From the NCBI GenBank assembly GCA_018666295.1, contig JABIZW010000139.1, forward strand, positions 1-16,813: DNA of 16,813 nucleotides, given 5' to 3'. The stretch is from Halieaceae bacterium (lineage in GTDB: Bacteria > Pseudomonadota > Gammaproteobacteria > Pseudomonadales > Halieaceae). Positions 1 through 7,346 of the stretch are shown here, in pieces; within the stretch, counting starts at the first letter, position 1, and the number at the start of each line of letters is the position of its first letter. Both the position numbers and the translations under genes were made by a program. The notes beneath the pieces are model-generated. The model did not search any database. It was not told the DNA's origin and saw only the letters and a program-made list of their open reading frames with translations.

Positions 1-873
1 CGCTGAAACCGCAGCTCGAGCTTCGGGTGACATGCCGTTGTGGCGACCTTCAAAGAAAAGGGACAGGCTTTGCGGACGTGAGGACTGAAGATCGCCTTTG
101 AGTAACTGGCCCACGGTTTTTAAAAGGGTCTCGTAAATGCCGACGTAGTGGACCAGTGCGTTCTCATCGAGGGTATCGAGATAGCGGCCTATATGGTCGA
201 GACTGAGTGTGGTCACCGCCATCGATTGAACGGCTGATTCATCGAGCGTGTCGTCTTCCGACGGCATCATTGTGTCCAGCGGGAGCGCATCCAGCGCTTT
301 TTCTAATTGACCCATGGGGTCTGTGGACCCGTTGGACAGATCGGCATTAGAGACGCGATTGAGCATTGCGCGCAGGCGGTGCTGCTGCTGGCGTGACAGT
401 GATCCAAAGAGTGCGTAGATGGAGACGGCTAAAACTGCGTTAAGCCCGCTGATTGTCCAGCTCAATGACGTGGTTGATCCGATGTCTCCAAGACTGATGC
501 TGAGCGTGCCCGCGAGGTCCGGTCCGATTTTGAGTGGTGTGTTGTAAAAATAGTGATCCTCGTTAAAGAGACCAACGCTGGCCACTAATTGACCTTCTAC
601 ATCCGTCACGGCTGCGCCGACGACAACGTCTGAGGCGATGAGACGATTCAGTTCGCTGGTGACTGTCAGCAGGTCGCCTGAGGCAATCAGTCCAGACGTC
701 CGCGATGCAGTGGCGCCTAAAATGGCTTGTGCGTAGGTCCCCCTCGCTTGCGTATCAACGTAAGCCTTCGACGCTAAAGTAAGGTTCAGTGCGATTTGAC
801 CCGCGATAAAAACACCGACAGCAGCCACTAAACCGGTTTTTTGGCCAAAACCTAAACGCTCCCAAAAGACCAC
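1..873 (-). CDS. AhpA/YtjB-like membrane protein, 3' part off the window
   Basis: An uninterrupted reading frame of 291 codons runs leftward off the window edge; its C-terminus is not seen. I chose the GTG start at 873 because AAGGAG (rc of 883-888) lies 9 bases upstream. The protein has a membrane segment at about residues 13-33, an extracytoplasmic stretch of about 100 residues (35-135), a second membrane segment at about 138-157, and then a hydrophilic cytoplasmic part. This two-helix layout, divergent from serB, matches the AhpA/YtjB (Smp) family, which sits in the same place in E. coli. Family function is unsettled. E. coli YtjB has about 214 residues, so this one is clearly longer. The family call rests on layout and neighbourhood, not on a residue motif. 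A sensor-like protein with a periplasmic domain is the alternative. Confidence 0.75.
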   Translation of the reverse strand, partial: MVFWERLGFGQKTGLVAAVGVFIAGQIALNLTLASKAYVDTQARGTYAQAILGATASRTSGLIASGDLLTVTSELNRLIASDVVVGAAVTDVEGQLVASVGLFNEDHYFYNTPLKIGPDLAGTLSISLGDIGSTTSLSWTISGLNAVLAVSIYALFGSLSRQQQHRLRAMLNRVSNADLSNGSTDPMGQLEKALDALPLDTMMPSEDDTLDESAVQSMAVTTLSLDHIGRYLDTLDENALVHYVGIYETLLKTVGQLLKGDLQSSRPQSLSLFFEGRHNGMSPEARAAVSA

Positions 874-915
874 GACTTTTTGCTCCTTTTGACCTGCTTT
901 GTCGGTTCTGGCGTG

Positions 916-944
916 CCGACGTCTGTCCAAAGTCAGGGTATCAT
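916..944 (+). promoter_or_regulatory. Candidate sigma-70 promoter for serB
   Basis: In the 136-base divergent spacer between the YtjB-like gene and serB, TATCAT at 939-944 matches the -10 consensus at five of six positions. A weak -35 (CCGACG, 916-921) lies 17 bases upstream. It would give a leader of about 60 bases to the ATG at 1010. An ATGTACAT palindrome sits downstream at 977-984. The evidence is only consensus resemblance. Confidence 0.25.
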
Positions 945-1009
945 GATCGTTCCTAAAGCGACCCCCCGAAGTGCTGATGTACATAACGATTCTAGCAAAT
1001 CAGTCCACA

Positions 1010-1876
1010 ATGCCTCCTTTGAAATCCTTAGAGGCGTTTCTTGCATCTCACCGCATTCAGGTACTCAGCAAAGAGGTATTGCCGGTTCCTCGTACGCTTG
1101 CAGATCGTCGGTACGCAGAGGGCTGGATGCTTGATGCTGTTGATCAAGACTCGCTTGCTTTGGTGTTTTCGGCGGTTGGACTGGACGATGGTGTCGACGT
1201 CAACGCGCAGCTTCCTACTGACAGGCTGGCTGACATTAAGTTGGCGGTGTTTGATATGGACTCTACGCTGATTGAATGTGAGGTCATCGACGAGCTGGCT
1301 CGGCGTGCGGGTATTGGTGCCGCGGTTTCGCGTATTACCGAACGGGCAATGTGTGGAGAGCTCGATTTTAATCAGAGTTTTACCGAGCGCCTGTCACTGC
1401 TTAAAGGTTTAGATTCTGCGGTGATTAACGACATCGCCGCAGACCTTCCATTCTCAGAGGGTGGAAAAGAGCTAATGCTCACGCTCAAGGCGAGGGGCAT
1501 CAAAACGGTGATTCTTTCAGGTGGGTTTCGGGTGTTCGCCGAGCGTGTCGCCGCTGAGCTTGGGATGGATGGCGTGTACGCCAATACATTGGATATAGAG
1601 GCGGGCGTACTGACCGGGCGCGTGGTCGCACCTATTGTGAACGCAGAATTCAAAGCGACGACACTTACGGCCTTGGCCCGCACGATGGGGATTGGATTAA
1701 ACCAAACACTTGCCGTCGGGGACGGTGCTAATGATCTTAAGATGCTCAGCGCTGCAGGCATTGGTATTGCGTTCAGAGCCAAACCCCTGGTCAGGGCGCA
1801 GGCGCGCTATCAACTCTCCCACGTGGGTCTCGACGGCGCGCTTTATTTAATCGGCAGTAAAGGCCCTAAGCCTTGA
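1010..1876 (+). CDS. serB: Phosphoserine phosphatase
   Basis: SerB removes the phosphate from O-phosphoserine, the last step of serine biosynthesis, in the cytoplasm. Numbered from the ATG at 1010 (288 residues), HAD motif I is FDMDST with nucleophile Asp82 and acid/base Asp84, motif II is SGGF at 170-173, Lys215 is the likely motif III lysine, and the metal-binding GDGAND lies at 237-242. Residues 1 to about 75 form the short ACT-like N-terminal part that precedes the HAD domain in gammaproteobacterial SerB. The frame opens further upstream to GTG 971 and ATG 977, but those extra residues do not look like family sequence. None of the three starts has a good ribosome binding site, so the start is less certain than the identity. 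It is divergent from the YtjB-like gene, as in E. coli, and lies upstream of efp. Confidence 0.95.
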   Translation: MPPLKSLEAFLASHRIQVLSKEVLPVPRTLADRRYAEGWMLDAVDQDSLALVFSAVGLDDGVDVNAQLPTDRLADIKLAVFDMDSTLIECEVIDELARRAGIGAAVSRITERAMCGELDFNQSFTERLSLLKGLDSAVINDIAADLPFSEGGKELMLTLKARGIKTVILSGGFRVFAERVAAELGMDGVYANTLDIEAGVLTGRVVAPIVNAEFKATTLTALARTMGIGLNQTLAVGDGANDLKMLSAAGIGIAFRAKPLVRAQARYQLSHVGLDGALYLIGSKGPKP

Positions 1877-1947
1877 GCGCGACTCGCCGATTGACCGATC
1901 TCTAAGGTATGATCGCTTCATTATTTACACCGCGAGGTTGATATTTC

Positions 1948-2520
1948 ATGCCCAACTTTTCTACCAACGAATTCAAACCGGGTCTGAAGGTGATGTTGGA
2001 TAACGAGCCGTGCTCTATTTTAGAGAATGAGTACGTCAAACCCGGCAAAGGTCAGGCGTTCAATCGAGTGAAACTGCGCAACTTGCGCTCAGGTCGTGTC
2101 TTGGAGAAGACCTTCAAGTCGGGTGACTCGCTGGAAGGGGCCGATGTATTAGACATTGACCTTGAGTACTCGTACACCGATGGAGAGTTCTGGTATTTCA
2201 TGGACCCGAATACGTTTGAACAGCATTCTGCCGACCAAGCCGCTATTAGTGATGCGCAAAAGTGGTTGAAAGAGCAAGAGCGGTACGAAGTCACCTTGTT
2301 CAATGGCGCGCCACTGGTCGTCACTCCCCCTAATTTTATTGAGCTTGAGATTACCGAGACGGATCCGGGTCTGAAGGGCGATACAGCACAAGGTGGCAGT
2401 AAACCGGCCACCCTGACGACGGGCGCCGTCGTTCGCGTACCGCTGTTCCTGTCTGAGGGTGAAATTATTCGTATCGACACGCGAAGCGGTGAGTACGTCA
2501 GTCGAGCGAGTAAGTCTTAA
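1948..2520 (+). CDS. efp: Translation elongation factor P
   Basis: EF-P binds between the ribosomal P and E sites and relieves stalling at polyproline stretches. The product is 190 residues (E. coli 188) and aligns along its whole length: an N-terminal KOW-like domain with the loop KPGKGQAF at 31-38, the EGADV and DGEFW segments in the second domain, and a C-terminal OB domain ending in DTRSGEYVSR. Lys34 at the loop tip is the residue beta-lysylated in E. coli, and the downstream gene encodes that ligase. GAGG at 1934-1937 is a ribosome binding site 10 bases before the ATG. The 71-base spacer after serB contains TATGAT (1908-1913), a possible -10, but no matching -35, so an independent promoter is only suspected. 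Confidence 0.98.
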   Translation: MPNFSTNEFKPGLKVMLDNEPCSILENEYVKPGKGQAFNRVKLRNLRSGRVLEKTFKSGDSLEGADVLDIDLEYSYTDGEFWYFMDPNTFEQHSADQAAISDAQKWLKEQERYEVTLFNGAPLVVTPPNFIELEITETDPGLKGDTAQGGSKPATLTTGAVVRVPLFLSEGEIIRIDTRSGEYVSRASKS

Positions 2521-2527
2521 GGCCCCC

Positions 2528-3475
2528 GTGCCGACTTGGGAGCCCAGTGCTCAGATTGCTGACCTGCGCAGTCGCGGGTCGTTGCTCTCAGAGATCAGAG
2601 GATTTTTCGAGGCGCGTGGCGTGCTCGAGGTCGACACGCCCATTTTGGCCAGTCACGCTATTACAGATCCTAATATAGAGCTATTTGCTGTCCCGACAGG
2701 CGATAGCGAACGCTTTCTTCAAAGTTCGCCAGAGTACGCGATGAAACGTCTGCTGGCGTCGGGCAGTGGTGACATTTATCAGCTTGGGAAAGTATTTCGC
2801 TACGGTGAGCATGGTAAAAAACACAACCCCGAGTTCGTCATGCTTGAGTGGTATCGCGTCGGATGGACGCATTATCAGCTGATTCGCGAGGTCGCTGAGC
2901 TCCTCACCAACCACCTGCCGGTGAGCAGTTGGCAGGTGTGGCCTCTTGCGGCGCTCTTTGAGCACTTTCTTGGGTTGGATCCGCGTGAAGCCTCGGCCGA
3001 GCAACTTCATGATGCGTCCATCACCGCGGGCATTAACTTCAATGGAGCGCTCGAAAAGCTCGACTATATTGATCTGTTGATGACACACATTATTGAGCCA
3101 CAAATCACCGATTGGGGCTTGGTCTTTGTTACCGATTTCCTTGCGGAACAGTCGGCGCTGTCGCGCGTAATCGACCGAATGGGAATGCCCGTTGCTGCTC
3201 GATTTGAAGCTTATTTTCAGGGCGTTGAGCTGGCGAACGGCTACTGGGAAGAGTGTTGCCCCGTTACATTGTCTGAGCGGTTTAACGAAGACAATAAAAA
3301 GCGCCTTGCGCGGGGGCAGGTGTTGCGTGTGCCTGACCCGCAACTTCTGCACGCCCTTGAATCGGGACTGCCGGACTGTGCGGGAGTCGCGCTGGGTTTC
3401 GACAGACTGCTTATGCTTACGCTCGGACGCGACCGTATGTCGCAGGTCTTGCCCTTTGACTGGATGAACGCTTAA
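2528..3475 (+). CDS. epmA: EF-P--(R)-beta-lysine ligase
   Basis: EpmA (GenX/PoxA/YjeA) is a paralogue of the class II lysyl-tRNA synthetase catalytic domain that activates (R)-beta-lysine and attaches it to EF-P Lys34. There is no anticodon-binding domain. Motif 2 (FRYGEHGKKHNPEF and following, about residues 90-110), the ELANGYWEE segment and motif 3 (GVALGFDRLLML, about 286-297) are all present. The frame is open back to 2459 inside efp, but similarity to E. coli EpmA begins at PTWEPSAQI. The GTG at 2528, with AAGG at 2519-2522 before it, is therefore the likely start, giving 315 residues (E. coli 325). It starts 7 bases after efp stops, so the two are surely co-transcribed. The partner lysine 2,3-aminomutase gene epmB is not in the window. 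Its stop overlaps that of the convergent thioesterase gene. Confidence 0.96.
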   Translation: MPTWEPSAQIADLRSRGSLLSEIRGFFEARGVLEVDTPILASHAITDPNIELFAVPTGDSERFLQSSPEYAMKRLLASGSGDIYQLGKVFRYGEHGKKHNPEFVMLEWYRVGWTHYQLIREVAELLTNHLPVSSWQVWPLAALFEHFLGLDPREASAEQLHDASITAGINFNGALEKLDYIDLLMTHIIEPQITDWGLVFVTDFLAEQSALSRVIDRMGMPVAARFEAYFQGVELANGYWEECCPVTLSERFNEDNKKRLARGQVLRVPDPQLLHALESGLPDCAGVALGFDRLLMLTLGRDRMSQVLPFDWMNA

Positions 3476-3903
3476 CCGATTAGAGCCGGTGTATAACCGT
3501 CTATGAACGCCGCTGGCGGCCGTCTCGGCTTTCCCGATGAAATTTCAATACAAACAAAATAAAGTGTTGCTCGAAGTACGGTTTCCCCAGAGGCGACCGA
3601 TTTTATTTGCATTTGACGTTCCATCATTAACTGCCGCTGCCAGGTCGTAATCCAGGTGCCCACTTCGAGCGTTTCACCGAGCCGCGTGGCCTTCAAATAG
3701 TGGTACTCGGCTTTGGTCAGTGCCATGGCTCGGTCAAGCTGGCGATACACATCGGCCCCGAGACCCAGCTCGGTGGTGTGTGCCCATGCAGTTTCATTGC
3801 ACCAATTGACGTACTGCGTATTGTTAGTGTGCTCGAGCGCATCGATGTGGTCAGCGCAGACGTCAAATCGCCGGATGAACGGTGCTTCGTGGTCCCAGGT
3901 CAT
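3472..3903 (-). CDS. Acyl-CoA thioesterase, 4HBT hotdog family
   Basis: A 143-residue single hotdog-domain protein, the usual size for FadM/YbgC-type thioesterases, which hydrolyse acyl-CoA or acyl-ACP thioesters in the cytoplasm. The N-terminal part carries the family signature: Asp21 as the probable catalytic carboxylate, then ALEHTNNTQY (22-31), corresponding to the D-x-x-G-H-x-N-N-x-x-Y pattern, although the usual Gly before His is Glu. The frame is open further upstream to 4056, but that extension lies inside nhaC and reads as shadow. The ATG at 3903-3901 forms a four-base ATGA overlap with the nhaC stop, implying translational coupling. It is the last gene of a five-gene operon with a CFA-like enzyme, so a role in acyl turnover is plausible. 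The substrate cannot be read from sequence. Confidence 0.88.
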   Translation of the reverse strand: MTWDHEAPFIRRFDVCADHIDALEHTNNTQYVNWCNETAWAHTTELGLGADVYRQLDRAMALTKAEYHYLKATRLGETLEVGTWITTWQRQLMMERQMQIKSVASGETVLRATLYFVCIEISSGKPRRPPAAFIDGYTPALIG

Positions 3904-5318
3904 GCAGCGGGAGTCACTGCAGCCTTTTGTTGAAAGGCTAAGTAGCCAAACGCAATGGCAATGAGGGGGCACATAATATTGAAGATCGCATAGGGTGCGT
4001 ACTCGAAGGTCGCCACGCCAAGCGTTGCCGCCATGTAGGCACCGCAGGTATTCCACGGAATCAGTGCTGAGGTCATGGTTGCCGAGTCCTCGAGCGTACG
4101 AGAAAGGTTCTCGCGACTGAGATTAAAGTCATCGTAAGTCTTGCAAAAGAGCCTGCCGGGGAGCGCGATTGCGAGAAATTGATCGGCCGCTAATATGTTT
4201 GTGACAATGCCGCCCGTGACCGTGGCCACAACCAAGTCGCCCGTGGACTTTACTGCTTTTAAAACGGCGTCCAGTATTTGTTGGAGAATGCCGGTGCGCT
4301 CCAGAACGCCGCCAAACGCCAATGCACTGACGATCAACCAAACCGTATTAAGCATACTGGCGATACCACCCTTACTGATGAGGCGGTTCAGCTCTTCACT
4401 TGAAGTGGTGCCCTCGAAACCTGCAAACAGGGTTCGCCAAAGGCCTTCAACAATCGGCATGTTGGTTTCAGGGTTAACGGTTAAGGCGAATTTCGTGACC
4501 ACGTCAGTTTGAAGCGTGAGGGCCGTCAAGACACCTGCGACCGTGGCCAGCATGATCGCAGGGTAAGCAGGTACTCTTCGCCAAATAAGGATCAACATCA
4601 CTAAAAGTGGTGCGAGCACGCCAATTCCGACATTGAATTCTTCACTAATGGCCGCTCTCAAGGCTGCAATTTGCTCAGGCTCAGTAGCGGCACCTGAGTC
4701 CATTAATGAAAAGAATAAAAGTGCAATACAAAAAGCGGGCACAGTGGTCCAAAGCATATGGCGTATGTGCGCAAATAAGTCGACATTGGTGCATGCGGCA
4801 GCAAGGTTGGTGGTGTCTGATAGGGGCGACAATTTATCGCCAAAGTAGGCGCCGCTGATAATGGCGCCCGCGGCCATGGCCGGCGGCAGGCCATAGCTGT
4901 CGGCAATACCCATAAGCCCGATGCCCAGTGTTCCAGCAACCGTCCAGGAGCTGCCGATACTGATGGATGCGAGCGCACAGATCACAGCCGCCGCCGCAAA
5001 AAAGATCGATGGATTGAGAATCGATACGCCAAAATAAATCATGGCGGGGACTGTTCCTGAGATCATCCAGCTCCCGATCAAGCCCCCTACGGCAAGCAGG
5101 ATCAAAATAGGACCAAGACCGACTTTAATACCTGCGACCATGCTTTCCTGAATATCCGACCAGGTCAGTCCTCGGTACATGCCCACAAGGCCCGCGCAGG
5201 CCGATGCGATGAGCAGTGCGACCTGATTTGGGCCGTAGGAGGCGTCCGCTCCAAAAAGTTGAACTGCCGAAAAAAGCAGGAAGATGAGAAGCGCAATGGG
5301 AGCAAATGATAAAATCAT
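3900..5318 (-). CDS. nhaC: NhaC-family Na+/H+ antiporter
   Basis: A 472-residue inner-membrane protein with about 11-12 hydrophobic segments, the normal size for NhaC antiporters, which exchange internal Na+ for external protons. The hallmark GSSWTVAGT (about 122-130) and GDKLSPLSDTTNLA (160-173) motifs are both intact, and the second half contains the paired ILAADQFLAIALPGR region. The ATG at 5318 lies 3 bases after the stop of the CFA-like gene without a clear ribosome binding site, so it probably depends on re-initiation from upstream translation. It overlaps the downstream thioesterase start by four bases. An ion antiporter inside a lipid-modification operon is unusual. It could be a related transporter of the same superfamily exchanging another ion or an organic substrate, but the motifs favour NhaC. 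Confidence 0.92.
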   Translation of the reverse strand: MILSFAPIALLIFLLFSAVQLFGADASYGPNQVALLIASACAGLVGMYRGLTWSDIQESMVAGIKVGLGPILILLAVGGLIGSWMISGTVPAMIYFGVSILNPSIFFAAAAVICALASISIGSSWTVAGTLGIGLMGIADSYGLPPAMAAGAIISGAYFGDKLSPLSDTTNLAAACTNVDLFAHIRHMLWTTVPAFCIALLFFSLMDSGAATEPEQIAALRAAISEEFNVGIGVLAPLLVMLILIWRRVPAYPAIMLATVAGVLTALTLQTDVVTKFALTVNPETNMPIVEGLWRTLFAGFEGTTSSEELNRLISKGGIASMLNTVWLIVSALAFGGVLERTGILQQILDAVLKAVKSTGDLVVATVTGGIVTNILAADQFLAIALPGRLFCKTYDDFNLSRENLSRTLEDSATMTSALIPWNTCGAYMAATLGVATFEYAPYAIFNIMCPLIAIAFGYLAFQQKAAVTPAA

Positions 5319-5321
5319 AGG

Positions 5322-6584
5322 TTATGCGGGCCTGTAGAAGGGCTTAGCCATTGTTATTTGATAGGTACCGATAATACGTTCACGGAAGCCGCCTTCACAG
5401 TAGCTGAGGTAAAAGCGCCACATTCTGATGAATTTGTCATCAAACCCGAGAGCCCTAACGGCATCCAGCTCTTTCAAGAATGAATCATGCCAGCATCGTA
5501 AGGTCTGCGCATAATCGAGCGTAATGTCTCTCAAGCCCGTCATTTGCATGTCCGTATTCCGGGTCAGCGCATTTCCAATAACGCCAACAGACGGAAGGCA
5601 TCCGCCTGGAAAAATGTAGCGCTTAATGTAATCCACCGACTGCCGCGCTGCATCGTAACGTTGCTTGTTGATCGTGATGGACTGAATGACGGCTTTCCCC
5701 TCGGGTTTGAGTAACCGACTGACGCAGTCGAAGTAGGTATCGAAGTACTCATGCCCCACGGCTTCGATCATTTCAATGGACACAAGCTTATCGAATTGCC
5801 CTGACAGGTTGCGGTAATCCTCAAACAATAAGGTGATTTTGTCACTGAGGCCTCGTCGTTCGACCTCAGCGCGCGCGTATTCAAGTTGCTCGCGTGAAAT
5901 CGTCGTCGTTGTCACTCGGCAACCGTAATGTTCCGCGGCATAAATGGCCATACCGCCCCAGCCCGTGCCAATCTCAACAAGATGATCGGTTGGTTTGAGT
6001 TCTAAGTCTTCACAAATCAGCCGAAGCTTATGTTGAGACGCGTCTGCGAGGTCGTCACTACCCTCAGGAAATACGGCGGACGAATACATGAGCGTAGGGT
6101 CTAAAAACAGTGAAAAGAAATCATTGCCCAAGTCGTAATGTGCGGCAATATTTTCCCTTGATCCTGTGAGGGAATTCTTTCGTGCGGCGTGCGCAAGTTT
6201 AAGAGCCACCTTAATAAGCCAATTTTGGTTGCTCTTCATAGACTCTAAAATAGGCATGTTGGCGCTAAATACCCGGGTGACTTCGGTTAACTGCTCGGTG
6301 CTCCAATCGCCCTCGATATAAGCCTCGCCGGCACCGACCGTGCCGCCTGTGAGTATTCGACCGTAGGCTCTAGGGTTGTGAATCACCACGGTTGCGCTGG
6401 GTGCTATGGTTAAGTCGCCACTGCCAAAGTGATGCACTTCATCGCCGTCGTGAATAATCAGCTCGCCGTGGCGCAGGCCCTGGAAAAGTCGAAACACCAA
6501 GCGTTTTGAGAGGGTCGCGCTGCGGTAAGCGTTGACTGTGGGCAATCGTGCTATTTTTTTTACATCAATCTGACCTGTCGTCAT
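5322..6584 (-). CDS. Cyclopropane-fatty-acid-synthase-like SAM methyltransferase
   Basis: A 420-residue protein of the Cfa/mycolic acid methyltransferase family, which transfers a methyl(ene) group from SAM to the double bond of phospholipid acyl chains at the membrane. Residues 1 to about 140 are the N-terminal lipid-binding region. The Rossmann core begins at AHYDLGNDFFSLFLDP (148-163), with SAM motif I VEIGTGWGG (203-211) and EDYRNLSGQFD (255-265). A typical Cfa C-terminus follows (YIFPGGCLPS, CEGGFRERIIGTYQ). Aligned to E. coli Cfa, the bicarbonate-site residues Glu239, Ile268 and Tyr317 are kept (Glu274, Ile303, Tyr358), but Cys139 is Ser169 and His266 is Gln301. It may therefore make a product other than a cyclopropane. 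A strong AGGAGG-type site overlaps the TAG stop of the upstream DUF1365 gene, and the ATG at 6584 is secure. It is the third gene of the operon. Confidence 0.93.
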   Translation of the reverse strand: MTTGQIDVKKIARLPTVNAYRSATLSKRLVFRLFQGLRHGELIIHDGDEVHHFGSGDLTIAPSATVVIHNPRAYGRILTGGTVGAGEAYIEGDWSTEQLTEVTRVFSANMPILESMKSNQNWLIKVALKLAHAARKNSLTGSRENIAAHYDLGNDFFSLFLDPTLMYSSAVFPEGSDDLADASQHKLRLICEDLELKPTDHLVEIGTGWGGMAIYAAEHYGCRVTTTTISREQLEYARAEVERRGLSDKITLLFEDYRNLSGQFDKLVSIEMIEAVGHEYFDTYFDCVSRLLKPEGKAVIQSITINKQRYDAARQSVDYIKRYIFPGGCLPSVGVIGNALTRNTDMQMTGLRDITLDYAQTLRCWHDSFLKELDAVRALGFDDKFIRMWRFYLSYCEGGFRERIIGTYQITMAKPFYRPA

Positions 6585-6593
6585 TGAGCCCTC

Positions 6594-7346
6594 CTAGCGA
6601 GCCGAATCGTTTTTAGGGTGAGAATAAAGGGGCACTCGACGGAGAAACAAGACGAGTGCTTGCCAATAAATGGCCGCGGCCACTTTCGCGGTTTCCAATG
6701 GGAAACGCGCGAGCAGAGTCAGTGCCGAGGCTTTGTTGAGTGGCAGTCGTTTTAGCGTGAGTGACGCGTGAAAGACGCGCTCGCCGTCTTCTAAATTAGT
6801 CAGCTTTATGGCGAGTGAGTCATCCGGTGTTGTCGAAAACCAGCGGTATCGTTGATTCATGCCGTGAAAGGGCGAAACGTGTAACTTCTTATCGAACTCG
6901 GTTTGGTAAAGGCCTGTTGCTGCGTCAACTGGCAGCACGTAGCTGTGACGCTCACCCCATGGTGTGTTGGTCACCTCCGCGACGATGTATTCGAGCTCAT
7001 CGGTCAGGTGATTTTTACAGAAGTAACAGGCTATGGGGTTGTTCTGAATTCCGAAGTAACGCCAGTTGGCCAGCAGAAAGACTTGCCCCTCAAAATGTTG
7101 CCCAGTGACCTCGTGAATGCGCTGTTTAACCGCCTCCGCAATGGGTACTTTTTCGTCTCCAATAAAGTCGTTTCGAACAAATCGCGCCAAACCCCATCTA
7201 CCCACGCTCCAAAACGGAAGATCTTTAGTGATTTTCTGAACACTCTCGACGTCGACGAAAGGCATAAAAACCGAGTAACTGAAGCGATGGTGTCTCGGCT
7301 TCATGCGCGCGTGTGCCAGCCTGCCAATGTAAAAGGCCGTTCTCAC
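6594..7346 (-). CDS. DUF1365 family protein
   Basis: A 250-residue protein of DUF1365 (Pfam PF07103), a family without an established biochemical activity that is almost always found between an FAD oxidoreductase and a CFA-like methyltransferase, exactly as here. Visible conserved blocks are YIGRLAHARMKPRHHRFSYS (6-25), NPIACYFC (103-110), VTNTPWGERHSY (125-136) and KKLHVSPFHGM (153-163). An amphipathic or hydrophobic stretch near the C-terminus (about 210-240) might associate with the membrane. The start is GTG at 7346, overlapping the stop of the upstream gene as GTGA, with AAGGA about 10 bases upstream. In R. sphaeroides the neighbouring CFA-like and hypothetical genes of this cluster are reported to influence ChrR turnover under singlet oxygen. 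That this protein takes part is inference. Confidence 0.9.
   Translation of the reverse strand: MRTAFYIGRLAHARMKPRHHRFSYSVFMPFVDVESVQKITKDLPFWSVGRWGLARFVRNDFIGDEKVPIAEAVKQRIHEVTGQHFEGQVFLLANWRYFGIQNNPIACYFCKNHLTDELEYIVAEVTNTPWGERHSYVLPVDAATGLYQTEFDKKLHVSPFHGMNQRYRWFSTTPDDSLAIKLTNLEDGERVFHASLTLKRLPLNKASALTLLARFPLETAKVAAAIYWQALVLFLRRVPLYSHPKNDSAR

Noticed and set aside
2459..2527. Upstream GTG start for epmA inside efp
   Set aside because: Similarity to known EpmA starts at the GTG at 2528, and the extra 23 residues are efp read in another frame.
3904..4056. N-terminal extension of the thioesterase frame
   Set aside because: It is out-of-frame shadow of nhaC, rich in Cys/His/Arg. The hotdog domain begins right after the ATG at 3903, which also makes an ATGA overlap.
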